DNA from: Constrictibacter sp. MBR-5
GTDB taxonomy: Bacteria; Pseudomonadota; Alphaproteobacteria; JAJUGE01
Assembly: GCF_040549485.1 (NCBI RefSeq)
Contig: NZ_JBEPTK010000004.1
Coordinates: forward strand, 124,001-188,000
Length of the DNA: 64,000 bases
Direction of reading: 5' to 3'
Both the position numbers and the translations under genes were made by a program. Each line of letters opens with the position of its first letter. The first letter of the stretch is position 1. Below, piece by piece: positions 43,382 to 52,236 of the stretch. Below the pieces are notes generated by a model. It was not told the DNA's origin, did not search any database, and saw nothing but the letters and a program-made list of their open reading frames with translations.

Positions 43382-45148
43382 TCAGTCCGGCACCACCCCG
43401 TAGAGCCGCATCTCGGGGTCGGCCGGGGTCGCTATCGGCACCAGCCACGCCGGCGGATCGCCCGCCGACAGCCGTGCCGCGAGCCCTTCCGGATTGGCGC
43501 GGGCATAGAGGTCCGTCTCGGAGAGAGAGCGGCAGACCGCGACGAAGTCGACGCCGCGACGCCGTGCGATCGCGCGCGCCTCGTCCTGCGGCGCGCGCAT
43601 GATGCCGACGAGATCCAAGTTGCCCGCGACATTGCGGTGATAGGGTGCCGCCAGCACCGCGGCCGACGTCCGCAACAGCAGGTCCGGCCCCATGTCGATG
43701 GGTGCGGCGATCAGCGGCGCGTCCGCGCCGGCATAGTCCGCGATAGCGTCTCCGACGGGGCGCGCGTCGCAGATGCGAGGCGCCTTGACGGGCCCGCCGT
43801 GCGGTAGGGTGGCCGCGTAGGGAAGCGGCGTAAAGGCGAGCAGGAGCATGGGGCGCGCGAGCAGCCTTCCCGCCGTCGGCAGTGCGGCGAGGCGAGCCCA
43901 GACCCACAGCAGCAGCCAGGCCGCCGGCGCCAGTGCGAACAGGTTGGCGAACGGGAGGAGCCTGACTTGGGCGAAGCAGAGCGCCGCGGCCACCAGAAGA
44001 AAGCCCGCCTGCACGCGCCACAGCGGCGCATCGGCCCGCCGGCTCGTTGCCAGCAGGACGCTGCAGGCGAGCCCCATCGCCGGGAGGAGTGCCAACTGCA
44101 CCGCGAGCCCGGGGGTGCGTGCGGCAAGCTCGGCGAACCCGCGGGCCTCGCTGACACGGGCGAGCCAGGCTTCGCGCAACTCCGATGGAATGGCGCCCAG
44201 CGGCCCGGCGCGGCATTCCGGGAACAGCAGCACAAAAACTGCGGCGACGGTGGCGGCGACGATGACCGCCACCCCCACCCTGCCCGGCACGCCACCCACC
44301 CGCCCCTCGGCCGCGGCGAGCAGCAACCAGAACGGCACGCCGGCGGCGGCATAGGCGGCGTAAGCGGGCGAAAAGGCGTCGCAGTGACCGGCACCCAGTC
44401 CGGCGGGCATGACGAGCCAGAGCAGCGGCACCGCCAGCGCCGTGATCGCCAGCGCCGTCTCCACCCCGCGTCGGGCGGACCATGCCGGGTCGAGGCACCA
44501 GCGCGATGCCAGCGCGGCATACGCCACCGCCAACCAAGGTAGCATCTCGCCGCCGATCCACAATCCGCCGGCGCCCGCCAAAGCCGCCGCGGCGAGGGCC
44601 GAGCCGCCTCCCCGTCGGGCGGCGATGCGCAGCACCGCGCCGGCGAGGATCGCGGACAGGATCAGTTGCCAGTTGTGGTGGTCGAGCGCCCCGGGGAAGA
44701 ACTTGTTCAGGAAGGGTGGACAGAACGCCGCCAGCACCGGCGCCGCGCGCGCCGTCGCCGACCCGAACGGCAGCGCCGCCCAGGCGACCGCCGCCAGCGC
44801 CGCGAGCAGCAGGCCCGCCGGCACGGCATAGGCCGCGACGGTGAGCGCCTTGTCCCGGCCGAGGAACGGCTCCACCGCCACGATCACGGCGGCGATCGGC
44901 ATGTCGGGCAGCCGCGACCAATGGGTGATCACGCCCTCCGGCGGCGACAGGCGGGGCTCCGAAAGGTCTAGCCAGCCCGCACCGTCGAGCCAGCGCAGTA
45001 CCTGCACCGCCCGCATGGTGTCGTCCGTGTCGCGCAGCAGCGGCCGCGGCTCGCCGGCGCCCACGATGGCCGCGACCATACCCAGGGCGAGCAGCCATCC
45101 CAGAAGCACGGCGTGACGAAGCCGAAGGCGGGCCGGGCGTCCGTTCAT
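43382..45148 (-). CDS. Polytopic membrane protein, GT-C-like glycosyltransferase
   Basis: A 588-residue integral membrane protein with about a dozen hydrophobic segments. The first periplasmic loop carries LLRDTDDTMRAVQVLRWLDG near residues 37-56, the acidic motif typical of GT-C enzymes that use polyprenyl-phosphate sugars, then SPPEGVITHWSRLPD near 68-82. A soluble C-terminal part of about 90 residues follows. GT-C transferases use a lipid-linked donor in the periplasm. The divergent GT2 gene, a polyprenyl-phosphate sugar synthase-like enzyme, could make that donor. Acceptor unknown. Confidence 0.65.
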   Translation of the reverse strand: MNGRPARLRLRHAVLLGWLLALGMVAAIVGAGEPRPLLRDTDDTMRAVQVLRWLDGAGWLDLSEPRLSPPEGVITHWSRLPDMPIAAVIVAVEPFLGRDKALTVAAYAVPAGLLLAALAAVAWAALPFGSATARAAPVLAAFCPPFLNKFFPGALDHHNWQLILSAILAGAVLRIAARRGGGSALAAAALAGAGGLWIGGEMLPWLAVAYAALASRWCLDPAWSARRGVETALAITALAVPLLWLVMPAGLGAGHCDAFSPAYAAYAAAGVPFWLLLAAAEGRVGGVPGRVGVAVIVAATVAAVFVLLFPECRAGPLGAIPSELREAWLARVSEARGFAELAARTPGLAVQLALLPAMGLACSVLLATSRRADAPLWRVQAGFLLVAAALCFAQVRLLPFANLFALAPAAWLLLWVWARLAALPTAGRLLARPMLLLAFTPLPYAATLPHGGPVKAPRICDARPVGDAIADYAGADAPLIAAPIDMGPDLLLRTSAAVLAAPYHRNVAGNLDLVGIMRAPQDEARAIARRRGVDFVAVCRSLSETDLYARANPEGLAARLSAGDPPAWLVPIATPADPEMRLYGVVPD

Positions 45149-45326
45149 CGTCGTCGCTTCACCATCGACCGTCGCTTCGCACCCGCGCCGCAGACGCCGC
45201 GGCCCGGTGATGCCCGAGTTTCGGCCGGAAGCCGCAACAATGGATTAACCCCGACCGCGTTAACCGCTCGTTCGTCATCATCCCGTCAATCTGCCGGTGC
45301 TGGACATCGGGCTGAACGAGGCGGGC

Positions 45327-46328
45327 ATGCTGGCGGCGAAACAGTATGAGGGCGGGCAGACGCAGGCCGATGGCGGCACCGTCGAAGTCGTTCGGCCGGC
45401 CCACGCACCGGCCATCGCGGTCATCCTGCCCTGCTTCAACGAGGAGGCCGCCATCGGCGACGTGGTGCGCGCCTTCCGCACCGTGCTCCCGACGGCGCGC
45501 GTCTATGTCTTCGACAACCGCTCGACCGACGATACGCGGGCCGTGGCCGCTGCCGCCGGCGCGATCGTCCGCAGCGAGATGCGCCAGGGCAAGGGCAATG
45601 TCGTACGGCGCATGTTCGCCGACGTCGAGGCCGACGTGTACGTGCTGGCCGACGGCGACGGCACCTACGACGCCCGCATGGCGCCGCGCATGATCGAGCA
45701 TCTGACGGCCGAGAATCTCGACATGATCGTCGGGACCCGGGTGGCGCCCCCCGGCCGCGCCTTCCCGCCGGGGCACCGGTTCGGCAACCATATGTTCAAC
45801 ACGCTGGTCGCGCACGTGTTCGGCCGCGAGTTCCGGGACATATTCTCCGGCTATCGGGTCTTCTCGCGGCGCTTCGTCAAGTCGTTCCCGGCCGTCACCA
45901 ACGGTTTCGACATCGAGACGGAAATGACCGTGCACGCGTTGGAACTCCGTCTGCCCGTGGCGGAGATGGACACCCACTATGCCGAACGCCCGGCCGGATC
46001 GACCAGCAAACTGCGGACCTTCCGCGACGGGTTCAGCATCCTCTGGGCCATGCTGCTGCTGTTCAAGCAGGTGCGGCCGTTCCTGCTCTTCGGGGCGGCG
46101 GCAGCCATCCTTTCCCTGACGTCGATCGGCCTGGCCTGGCCGATCCTCATCGAGTTCCTGCAGACGGGGCTCGTACCGCGCATCCCGACGGCCATGCTCT
46201 CGACCGGCATGATGATCGTGGCATTCCTCAGTCTCGCCTGCGGTCTGATCCTGCACAGCGTCAGTCGCAGCCATCTCGAGGTGAAGCGCCTGCAATATCT
46301 GACGCTGGCGGCGCCGCGACCGCGCTGA
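45327..46328 (+). CDS. GT2 family glycosyltransferase, polyprenyl-phosphate sugar synthase-like
   Basis: A 333-residue GT-A enzyme: ILPCFNEEAAIGDVV near residues 32-46, DNRSTDDT near 61-68, the DXD-like DGDGTYDARMAPRMIEHL near 108-125, and FSGYRVFSRRFVKSFP near 172-187, as in dolichol-phosphate mannose synthase-like proteins. Two membrane helices lie at about 260-285 and 290-320. I chose the ATG at MLAAKQYEGG; a GTG ten codons upstream is an alternative. It is divergent from the GT-C-like gene. Upstream, TTAACC occurs twice (45245 and 45260, 15 bases apart), of unknown meaning. Confidence 0.82.
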   Translation: MLAAKQYEGGQTQADGGTVEVVRPAHAPAIAVILPCFNEEAAIGDVVRAFRTVLPTARVYVFDNRSTDDTRAVAAAAGAIVRSEMRQGKGNVVRRMFADVEADVYVLADGDGTYDARMAPRMIEHLTAENLDMIVGTRVAPPGRAFPPGHRFGNHMFNTLVAHVFGREFRDIFSGYRVFSRRFVKSFPAVTNGFDIETEMTVHALELRLPVAEMDTHYAERPAGSTSKLRTFRDGFSILWAMLLLFKQVRPFLLFGAAAAILSLTSIGLAWPILIEFLQTGLVPRIPTAMLSTGMMIVAFLSLACGLILHSVSRSHLEVKRLQYLTLAAPRPR

Positions 46329-46448
46329 AGGGCGGCGGGTACGACCGTTCCGCCGCATCGTCCCTCACGCTACCTGACGGTTGCGCCGACGGTTCGCTTG
46401 TCGGACCATCCGGGCGGACGCGAAGCGGCGCTCCAGCGGAGACGGACG

Positions 46449-47462
46449 ATGATGCGGACCCTCCTGGCGGCGATCGCCGCGATGTTGATCGCCGGCCAGT
46501 TCACCAGCCGGATCGGCCAGGCGCAGGATCTCAGCTTTTTCCGGATCGCCAGCGGTAGCGCCGGCGGAACCTATTTTCCCGTCGCCGGCATGCTCGCCCA
46601 GGCGATCAGCAATCCGCCCGGTTCGACCGCCTGCGACAAAGGCGGATCGTGCGGCGTGCCCGGGCTTATCGGCATAGCGCAGTCGGCGCAGGGATCCGTC
46701 GCCAATGTCGCGTCGATCGATGCCGGACAGGTCGAATCGGCGCTCGCCCAGTCCGACGTCGCCTACTGGGCCGCCACCGGCACCGGCGTTTTCGACCGCA
46801 AGCCGCCGCTCGCGAAGCTGCGCGGGATCGCCAGCCTCTATCCCGAGCATGTGCACGCCGTCGCCACGGCCGGCAGCGGGGTCAAATCGCTCAAGGACCT
46901 GAAGGGAAAGCGGATCGGCGTCGGGCTGCCCGGATCCGGCGTCCTCGTCGATGCACGGATCGTCCTGGAAGCAGCCGGGCTGAAGGAGAAGACGGGCTAC
47001 AAGCCCTCCTACCTCAACAGCGCCGACACCATGGCGAAGCTGGTCGACGGATCGCTCGATGCCATGGTCACGGTGACCGGCTATCCGCAGTCGGCCGTCT
47101 CGCGTCTGGCCGAAACGGCCGGCGCCAAGCTCGTACCGATCGAAGGCAAGATTCGCGACCGGATCCTGGCGGAGAATCCGTTCTTCGCTGCCGGAGTCAT
47201 TCCGGCCGGCACCTATGCGGGCGTCGACACCGACACGCAGACCGTGGTGGTGATGGCGCTGTGGCTCACGAGCGCCGATCAGCCCGAGGAGCGGATCTAC
47301 CGCATCACCCAGGCGCTGTGGTCCGAAACCACGGCCGTCCTGCTGAAATCCGGACACGCCGCCGCCCGCTCCATACACCGCGAGACGGCCCTCGACGGCA
47401 TGTCCATCGATCTCCATCCCGGCGCCGCCCGGTACTACCGCGAGGCCGGGCTCCTGGAGTGA
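46449..47462 (+). CDS. TAXI family TRAP solute-binding protein
   Basis: A 337-residue periplasmic binding protein with a signal peptide (about 1-27, ending QA-QD). The family signature FFRIASGSAGGTYFPVAGML is near residues 31-50, followed by GVGLPGSGVLVDARIVLEAA near 157-176 and a C-terminal RYYREAGL. TAXI proteins feed TRAP permeases with fused membrane subunits; ligands such as glutamate or 2-oxoglutarate are known for a few. No permease adjoins this copy; the nearest, at 52642, has its own TAXI gene next to it. Confidence 0.9.
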   Translation: MMRTLLAAIAAMLIAGQFTSRIGQAQDLSFFRIASGSAGGTYFPVAGMLAQAISNPPGSTACDKGGSCGVPGLIGIAQSAQGSVANVASIDAGQVESALAQSDVAYWAATGTGVFDRKPPLAKLRGIASLYPEHVHAVATAGSGVKSLKDLKGKRIGVGLPGSGVLVDARIVLEAAGLKEKTGYKPSYLNSADTMAKLVDGSLDAMVTVTGYPQSAVSRLAETAGAKLVPIEGKIRDRILAENPFFAAGVIPAGTYAGVDTDTQTVVVMALWLTSADQPEERIYRITQALWSETTAVLLKSGHAAARSIHRETALDGMSIDLHPGAARYYREAGLLE

Positions 47463-47480
47463 CGGGCAACCCGGCCGCGA

Positions 47481-47921
47481 TCAGGCGCGCGTCTTCAGCA
47501 GGTCGCGAATCTCTTCCAGGAGTTGCTCGTTGCGCGGCGGTGGCGGCGGCGGCGCAACGGCTTTCACCGCCTCCGGCTGCTCCTGAATGCGCCGCAGCCT
47601 GTTCACAGCGCGGACGAGGAAAAACACGGCGATCGACACGATGATGAAGTTGATCACCGTGTTGATGAAGACGCCGTAGTTGATCGTGGCAGCGCCGGCC
47701 TTCGTCGCAGCGTCCAGTGACGGATAGTCGCCGGAGCCGAGGTTGATGAACATGTCCCGGAAATCGACACCGCCGGTGAGCCGCCCGATCGGCGGCATGA
47801 TCACGTCCTTGACCAGCGAGTTCACGATGCCCGTGAAAGCGGCTCCCATGATGATGCCGACGGCGAGGTCGACCACGTTGCCGCGCGCGATGAATTCCCG
47901 ATATTCCTTGAGCATCTTCAC
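47481..47921 (-). CDS. mscL: Large-conductance mechanosensitive channel MscL
   Basis: MscL opens under membrane tension to release solutes during hypo-osmotic shock. The 146-residue protein has the conserved N-terminal helix and TM1 (REFIARGNVVDLAVGIIMGA near residues 8-27), TM2 (NFIIVSIAVFFLVRAVNRL near 91-109) and the C-terminal helix. A proline-rich linker (six consecutive Pro near 124-129) joins TM2 to the terminal bundle RNEQLLEEIRDLL. It is convergent with the TAXI gene, 18 bases apart. Confidence 0.95.
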   Translation of the reverse strand: MKMLKEYREFIARGNVVDLAVGIIMGAAFTGIVNSLVKDVIMPPIGRLTGGVDFRDMFINLGSGDYPSLDAATKAGAATINYGVFINTVINFIIVSIAVFFLVRAVNRLRRIQEQPEAVKAVAPPPPPPRNEQLLEEIRDLLKTRA

Positions 47922-48036
47922 CCCTTCCCCGCGACAGGCGTGATCGCGGAACAGTCCGAAACCCGAGCATGGCCCTCGCCCCGGCGTGCGAATCGCCTAA
48001 GATACTCAGCGCGAACGAGAAATGGAGCAAGTCAGG

Positions 48037-48429
48037 ATGAAGGTCCTCCAGCCCGCCGCTTGGCCGCGCCCGCGCGGCTTTTCCAATGGGATCCAGGCCG
48101 AAGGCAGCTGCGTCTTCGTCGCAGGACAGGTCGGGACCGTCCCGGAAACCCAGACTCTGGCAGAAGGCGGCTTCGGGCCGCAGCTCAGGCAAGCGCTCCT
48201 CAACACGCTCACGGTGCTCAAGGAGGCCGGTGCGGGTCCCGAACATATCGCCGAGATGCACTGGTTCGTGACCGACATCGCGGAATACCGCGCCGCCGGC
48301 CGCGAGATCGGCGAGGCCTGGAAGGAGACGCTGGGCAAGAACTTTCCGGCGATCACGCTGGTGCAGGTCGGCGGGCTGCTCGACCCGGAAGCGAAGGTCG
48401 AGATCTCGACCACGGCCGTCGTCCCCTGA
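48037..48429 (+). CDS. RidA family protein
   Basis: A 130-residue RidA/YjgF-type protein. The core motifs are FVAGQVGTVPETQ near residues 26-38, LRQALLNTLTVLKEAGAGPE near 49-68, and FPAITLVQVGGLLDPEAKVE near 103-122. RidA members hydrolyse reactive enamine/imine intermediates, but the Arg that marks the archetypal RidA active site is not in its usual place, so this is another Rid subfamily. I prefer the second Met (MKVLQP), which matches relatives; a Met five residues earlier is possible. Its stop overlaps the next start (TGATG). Confidence 0.82.
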   Translation: MKVLQPAAWPRPRGFSNGIQAEGSCVFVAGQVGTVPETQTLAEGGFGPQLRQALLNTLTVLKEAGAGPEHIAEMHWFVTDIAEYRAAGREIGEAWKETLGKNFPAITLVQVGGLLDPEAKVEISTTAVVP

Positions 48430-49460
48430 TGCTCGGCCGGCACTGCGCCGCCGCGGCTATCGGCGCGCTGATGCTGGTCGGCGGCACGGCGAAGGCCGAA
48501 CTCGGCGGCTCTTGGCCGGCGGAGGGTGAACTCGATCGGACCGCCGGCGTCTCGATCGCCTTTCCGAGCAGCAGCCCGTTCACACCCGCCGACGCCGCGG
48601 ACGCGCCGCCGGTGGAGGGCACGGGACGGCTGTTTCTTCCCGAGGGAGCGACCGCCGCGACCCCGGTACCGGCGGTCGTGCTGCTGCACGGCGCCGGGGG
48701 CGTCCGGGAGGCACGCGAAATCACCTATGCCCGCCAATATGCGGCAATGGGCGCGGCCGCCCTCGTCGTCGACGCCTTCGCCGCCCGCCGCGAGCGCGGC
48801 GCCACCGGTTTCGTCGACCGTCTGCTGAACATCACCGAAAGCATGCTCGTCGCCGATGCCTATGCCGCGCTCAGGTGGCTGGCGGCGCGGGACGATATCG
48901 ATGCAGACAGGATCGCGCTCGTCGGCTTCTCCTACGGCGGCATGGCCAGCCTCTATGCCGCGCACGCGCAGATGGCAGAGGCATTCGCCCCCGGCGGCGG
49001 CCGCTTCGCCGCCCACGTCGCCTACTACGCGCCCTGCATCGCCCGGTTCGAGCGGCGCGACACGACGGGCGCGCCGATCCTGATGATGATGGGCGGCGCC
49101 GACGAGATCACCGATCCGGAGCGCTGCGCCCAGACCGCGGCGGACCTGCGTGCCGGCGGTTCGGAGGTGGAAACCCGCACGTTTCCGGGCGCGGTCCACC
49201 AATGGGACGGTGGATTCGGTCGCTGGCGGGCACGATACAACCTCGCCGCCTGCAGGCTGACGGTCGACAGCGACGGTACCGTGAGCGACGGACGAACCTA
49301 CCTGCCCATGACGGGCCCCCTCAGCCGCAAGATCATCCTCGCCCTCTGCGTCGACGACGGTGGCTACCTGATCGGACGCGACGAGGCGGTGCGCGCCCGT
49401 TCGAACGCCGAGGTCGGCAGGTTTCTTGCGAGAGTGCTGGCTCCGCAGAAACAGGGCTAG
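48429..49460 (+). CDS. Exported dienelactone hydrolase-like alpha/beta hydrolase
   Basis: A 343-residue alpha/beta hydrolase with a signal peptide (about 1-23). The nucleophile Ser is in GFSYGG near residues 163-168, the acid Asp is probably in MMGGADEITDPERC near 217-230, and the catalytic His is in FPGAVHQWDGG near 251-261. VVLLHGAGG near 80-88 forms the oxyanion region. The family includes dienelactone hydrolase, yet periplasmic members have diverse and mostly unknown substrates. It is translationally coupled to ridA and followed after 9 bases by a flavin reductase-like gene. Confidence 0.8.
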   Translation: MLGRHCAAAAIGALMLVGGTAKAELGGSWPAEGELDRTAGVSIAFPSSSPFTPADAADAPPVEGTGRLFLPEGATAATPVPAVVLLHGAGGVREAREITYARQYAAMGAAALVVDAFAARRERGATGFVDRLLNITESMLVADAYAALRWLAARDDIDADRIALVGFSYGGMASLYAAHAQMAEAFAPGGGRFAAHVAYYAPCIARFERRDTTGAPILMMMGGADEITDPERCAQTAADLRAGGSEVETRTFPGAVHQWDGGFGRWRARYNLAACRLTVDSDGTVSDGRTYLPMTGPLSRKIILALCVDDGGYLIGRDEAVRARSNAEVGRFLARVLAPQKQG

Positions 49461-49469
49461 GGGTCTTTC

Positions 49470-50099
49470 ATGGAGTTCGATTTCTCGCGCATGGCGCCGC
49501 GGGATGCCTACAGGCTGATGACGAACGTCGTCTGCCCCCGGCCGATAGCCCTGGTCACGACGGTCAGCCGGACCGGCATCGTGAACGCCGCGCCTTTCGC
49601 CTTCTTCAACGCCATCTCATACGATCCCTGCATGGTGGTGCTGGGGATCGAGCCGGACGCCGACGGCGGACACAAGGACACCGGCCAGAACATCCGCGAT
49701 ACCAACGAGTTCGTCGTCCATATCGTCGACGAGCCGCTGGCGGAGCGCATGAACATCTGCTCGGTCGACTTTCCGCCGGAGGTCGACGAACTGGCCGAGG
49801 CCGGCCTGACGACCATGCCGTCGGTGCAGGTCAAGCCGCCACGAATCGCCGAAGCGCCCGTCGCACTGGAATGCCGGCGCCATGTGACGCTGGAGTTGGG
49901 CCGGCTGCGTCAGATCGTGATTGGAGAGGTCGTGCATATCGGCGTGCGCGAGGGCATCGTCGATCCTGCGACGCTGCTCGCCGATCCCGGAACGTTGAAC
50001 GCAGTCGGGCGTGCGGGCGGCGCATGGTACGTGCGCCTGCACGATCGGTTCGAGATGCCGCGTCTCACGTTGGAGCAGTATGCCGCGATGAAAGGCTGA
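49470..50099 (+). CDS. Flavin reductase family protein
   Basis: A 209-residue FMN-binding split-barrel protein of the flavin reductase-like (DIM6/NTAB) family. PRPIALVTTVSRTGIVNAAP near residues 22-41, then FAFFNAISYDPCMVVLGI, forms the FMN site, and ECRRHVTLELGRLRQIVIGE near 132-151 is typical. Such proteins supply reduced flavin to monooxygenases or act as oxidoreductases. It follows the hydrolase by 9 bases and is convergent with rpsU. A link to the LLM oxidoreductase at 36172 is possible but distant. Confidence 0.85.
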   Translation: MEFDFSRMAPRDAYRLMTNVVCPRPIALVTTVSRTGIVNAAPFAFFNAISYDPCMVVLGIEPDADGGHKDTGQNIRDTNEFVVHIVDEPLAERMNICSVDFPPEVDELAEAGLTTMPSVQVKPPRIAEAPVALECRRHVTLELGRLRQIVIGEVVHIGVREGIVDPATLLADPGTLNAVGRAGGAWYVRLHDRFEMPRLTLEQYAAMKG

Positions 50100-50112
50100 A
50101 CCGGCGAAACGG

Positions 50113-50143
50113 CAAAAAGCCGCACCCCTGCCAGAGTGCGGCT
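50113..50143 (-). terminator. Rho-independent terminator of rpsU
   Basis: On the minus strand an 8-bp perfect stem AGCCGCAC / GTGCGGCT with a 10-base loop is followed by TTTTTGCC. It lies 28 bases after the rpsU stop and is a standard intrinsic terminator. It may also slow readthrough from the convergent flavin reductase gene. Confidence 0.8.
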
Positions 50144-50171
50144 CGTCCGTCGCCGGAAAGGCGCCGAGGGC

Positions 50172-50375
50172 TTAGTAGCCCTCGCGCTCCATCCGCTTGC
50201 GCAGAAGCTTGCGGTGGCGGCGGACCGCCTCGGCACGCTCGCGTGCACGGCGCTCGGACGGCTTCTCGAAAGCCCGGCGCAGTTTCATCTCGCGGAAGAT
50301 CCCCTCGCGCTGCATCTTCTTCTTCAGCGCGCGCAGGGCCTGATCGACATTGTTGTCACGGACGGACACGTGCAC
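50172..50375 (-). CDS. rpsU: 30S ribosomal protein S21
   Basis: A 67-residue very basic ribosomal protein needed for initiation on the small subunit. The family N-terminus [20 protein letters not shown] at residues 5-24 and the [16 protein letters not shown] run near 38-53 identify it; alphaproteobacterial S21 is of this length. An AAGAGGAGG ribosome-binding sequence lies upstream of the ATG. It is a single-gene unit with its own intrinsic terminator, divergent from def across 141 bases. Confidence 0.96.
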   Translation of the reverse strand: MHVSVRDNNVDQALRALKKKMQREGIFREMKLRRAFEKPSERRARERAEAVRRHRKLLRKRMEREGY

Positions 50376-50516
50376 GGTGGCTCGAACCTCCTCTTGAACG
50401 CACGGCCTTTCGTGCCGCGCCGGATGGATTGCTCATCTAAGCTGGCGGCGGAATAGCACAAGGTCTGCCGGCTGTACAGGAGAGTCCGGCTTTCGAAATG
50501 TGAAAGGAGAGGCCTT

Positions 50517-51083
50517 TTGTCCATCCTGAAGATCGCGCGTCTCGGCCACCCCGTTCTATTGCAGGCCGCGACCCCCGTGTCCGAACCCGCCGATCCGCAA
50601 CTGCATCGTCTGGTGCGCGACATGGTCGAGACACTCGACGACGCGGGCGGCGTCGGCCTCGCCGCACCGCAGGTCCACGTCCCGTCGCGCGTCATCATCT
50701 ACCTCGTGCCGGCGAGCCGCATGGGTGATGCCGACCTGGAAGAGGTGCCGTTGACGGCCGTCCTGAACCCGATCCTCGAGCCGCTCGGTGAAGAGCGGGA
50801 ACTGGGATGGGAAGGCTGCCTCTCGATCCCCGGCATGCGGGGCGCCGTGCCTCGTTGGCGGCGCGTACGGCTGACGGGGCGGGCGCTGGACGGCAGCGAG
50901 ATCGACCTGGTGGCGGAGGGCTTCCACGCCCGCGTCCTGCAGCACGAGGTCGACCACCTGGACGGCATTCTCTACCCCATGCGGATGAACGACCTGTCCC
51001 TGTTCGCGTATAATGAGGAGTGGCAGCGCTATATGGCCGAAGCCGACCTGCGGGGGCGGCACATCGAGGAGACGGGCGAATGA
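50517..51083 (+). CDS. def: Peptide deformylase
   Basis: Peptide deformylase removes the formyl group from nascent N-termini. The three metal/active-site motifs are present: GVGLAAPQ near residues 46-53, WEGCLSIP near 100-107 with the Cys ligand, and HEVDHLDG near 143-150 supplying HExxH. The 188-residue protein starts at a TTG codon with AAAGGAGAGG 5-6 bases upstream; no ATG or GTG fits before the conserved LKIARLGHPVL. The stop overlaps the coq9 start (ATGA). It is not beside fmt, and in Alphaproteobacteria extra def copies are frequent, so this may be a second one. Confidence 0.92.
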   Translation: MSILKIARLGHPVLLQAATPVSEPADPQLHRLVRDMVETLDDAGGVGLAAPQVHVPSRVIIYLVPASRMGDADLEEVPLTAVLNPILEPLGEERELGWEGCLSIPGMRGAVPRWRRVRLTGRALDGSEIDLVAEGFHARVLQHEVDHLDGILYPMRMNDLSLFAYNEEWQRYMAEADLRGRHIEETGE

Positions 51084-51760
51084 GCGACACGGTCTTCGAT
51101 CCAGAGATCGAGGCGATGCGCGAAGAACTGGTGGCGGCGACGCTGCCGCACGTTCCGTTCGACGGGTGGACGATGGCCGCGCTGCGGGCCGGAGCCCGGG
51201 ATGCCGGAATGGACCCGGCCGACGTGATGCGCGCCTTTCCCGGCGGGCCGGCCGAGGCGGTTGCCTGTCATTCGCAGAGTGCCGACCGACGGATGGTCGA
51301 CGAACTCGGCCGACGCGACCTCGCGCTCATGAAGGTGCGCGAGAAGGTGGCGGCAGCGGTCATGATCCGCCTGGAGCAGAATGCCGCGGACCGCGAGGCG
51401 ATCCGGCGCGGTCTCTCGCTTCTCTCGCTGCCGCAGAACGCTCCGCTCGCGGCCCGGCTGCTCTACCGCACCGTCGACGCGATCTGGTATGCCTGCGGCG
51501 ACACCGCGACCGACTACAACTACTACACCAAGCGCGGCCTGCTCGCCGGCGTCTATGCGGCGACGCTGCTCTACTGGCTCGACGATGCCTCTGAGGACTT
51601 CGCCGATACGCGGGGTTTCCTCGACCGGCGCATCGCCGGGATCATGAAGATCCCCCAGGCGCAGGCCGGGCTTTCCCGCCTGATGGGCCGTCTTCCGAAC
51701 CCGATGCGCTATCGCCCCAGCCGCATCTTCCGCGACGTCGGACGCGCGCGCTACCGCTGA
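51080..51760 (+). CDS. coq9: COQ9 family protein
   Basis: A 226-residue helical protein of the COQ9 family, a TetR-like fold that binds lipids and helps COQ7 in ubiquinone hydroxylation in mitochondria and some Alphaproteobacteria. Recognised from VPFDGWTMAALRAGARDAGM near residues 26-45, AIWYACGDTATDYNYYTKRG near 134-153, and VYAATLLYWLDDASED near 157-172. It overlaps def by 4 bases and the convergent cupin gene by 10 bases. Confidence 0.92.
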   Translation: MSDTVFDPEIEAMREELVAATLPHVPFDGWTMAALRAGARDAGMDPADVMRAFPGGPAEAVACHSQSADRRMVDELGRRDLALMKVREKVAAAVMIRLEQNAADREAIRRGLSLLSLPQNAPLAARLLYRTVDAIWYACGDTATDYNYYTKRGLLAGVYAATLLYWLDDASEDFADTRGFLDRRIAGIMKIPQAQAGLSRLMGRLPNPMRYRPSRIFRDVGRARYR

Positions 51761-52236
51761 ACGGGCGGTCCTTCCGGTGCAGCGGCCGCGGTTCGCTGCA
51801 CCGCGGGGCCCCACGCCGTTTCCCAGTCCTGGCCCATGAAGTCGACGACGCTGCCGTCGGCCTCGAAGAACTTGTTCGGCGCGGTGAAGACCGCGAGCAT
51901 TACCGCGCCCTCCGGTGCCCAGGCCTCATGGCGGCTGCCGGCCGGCCGCCAGACGAAGCTTCCCGCCTGCGCCTCGCCGTCCGGATCCACCAGTCGACCC
52001 TCGATGACCCAGGTCTGCTCGATCAGCACGTGCTCGTGATCGGGCAGTCTGGCGCCGGGAGCCATGCGCATCAGCACGGTCAACAGGCCCGAGGCCCGGT
52101 CGACGAGCAGGGTCTTTGTCTCGACCCCAGGGAAGCGGCTCGGCTCCCAGGCCATGCCCGCGACGTCGACGAATCGCGATTGCAGCGGCGGCAGGTCGCC
52201 CTGGCCTACGGCTGAAGGCGTGACAGCAGTCGTCAT
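51751..52236 (-). CDS. Single-domain cupin protein
   Basis: A 161-residue cupin of ChrR-like appearance. Metal ligands fit the cupin pattern: LPDHEHVLIEQTWVIEGRL near residues 65-83 (His, His, Glu) and GSRHEAWAPEG near 100-110 (second-motif His). Start is MTTAVTPSAV; the longer frame is not conserved. It has no signal peptide. It stands alone, divergent from the TRAP permease and overlapping coq9 by 10 bases. Substrate unknown. Confidence 0.78.
   Translation of the reverse strand: MTTAVTPSAVGQGDLPPLQSRFVDVAGMAWEPSRFPGVETKTLLVDRASGLLTVLMRMAPGARLPDHEHVLIEQTWVIEGRLVDPDGEAQAGSFVWRPAGSRHEAWAPEGAVMLAVFTAPNKFFEADGSVVDFMGQDWETAWGPAVQRTAAAAPEGPPVQR

Noticed and set aside
45245-45265. CtrA box in the GT2 promoter
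   Set aside because: The two TTAA cores are 15 bases apart start to start; CtrA needs 11.
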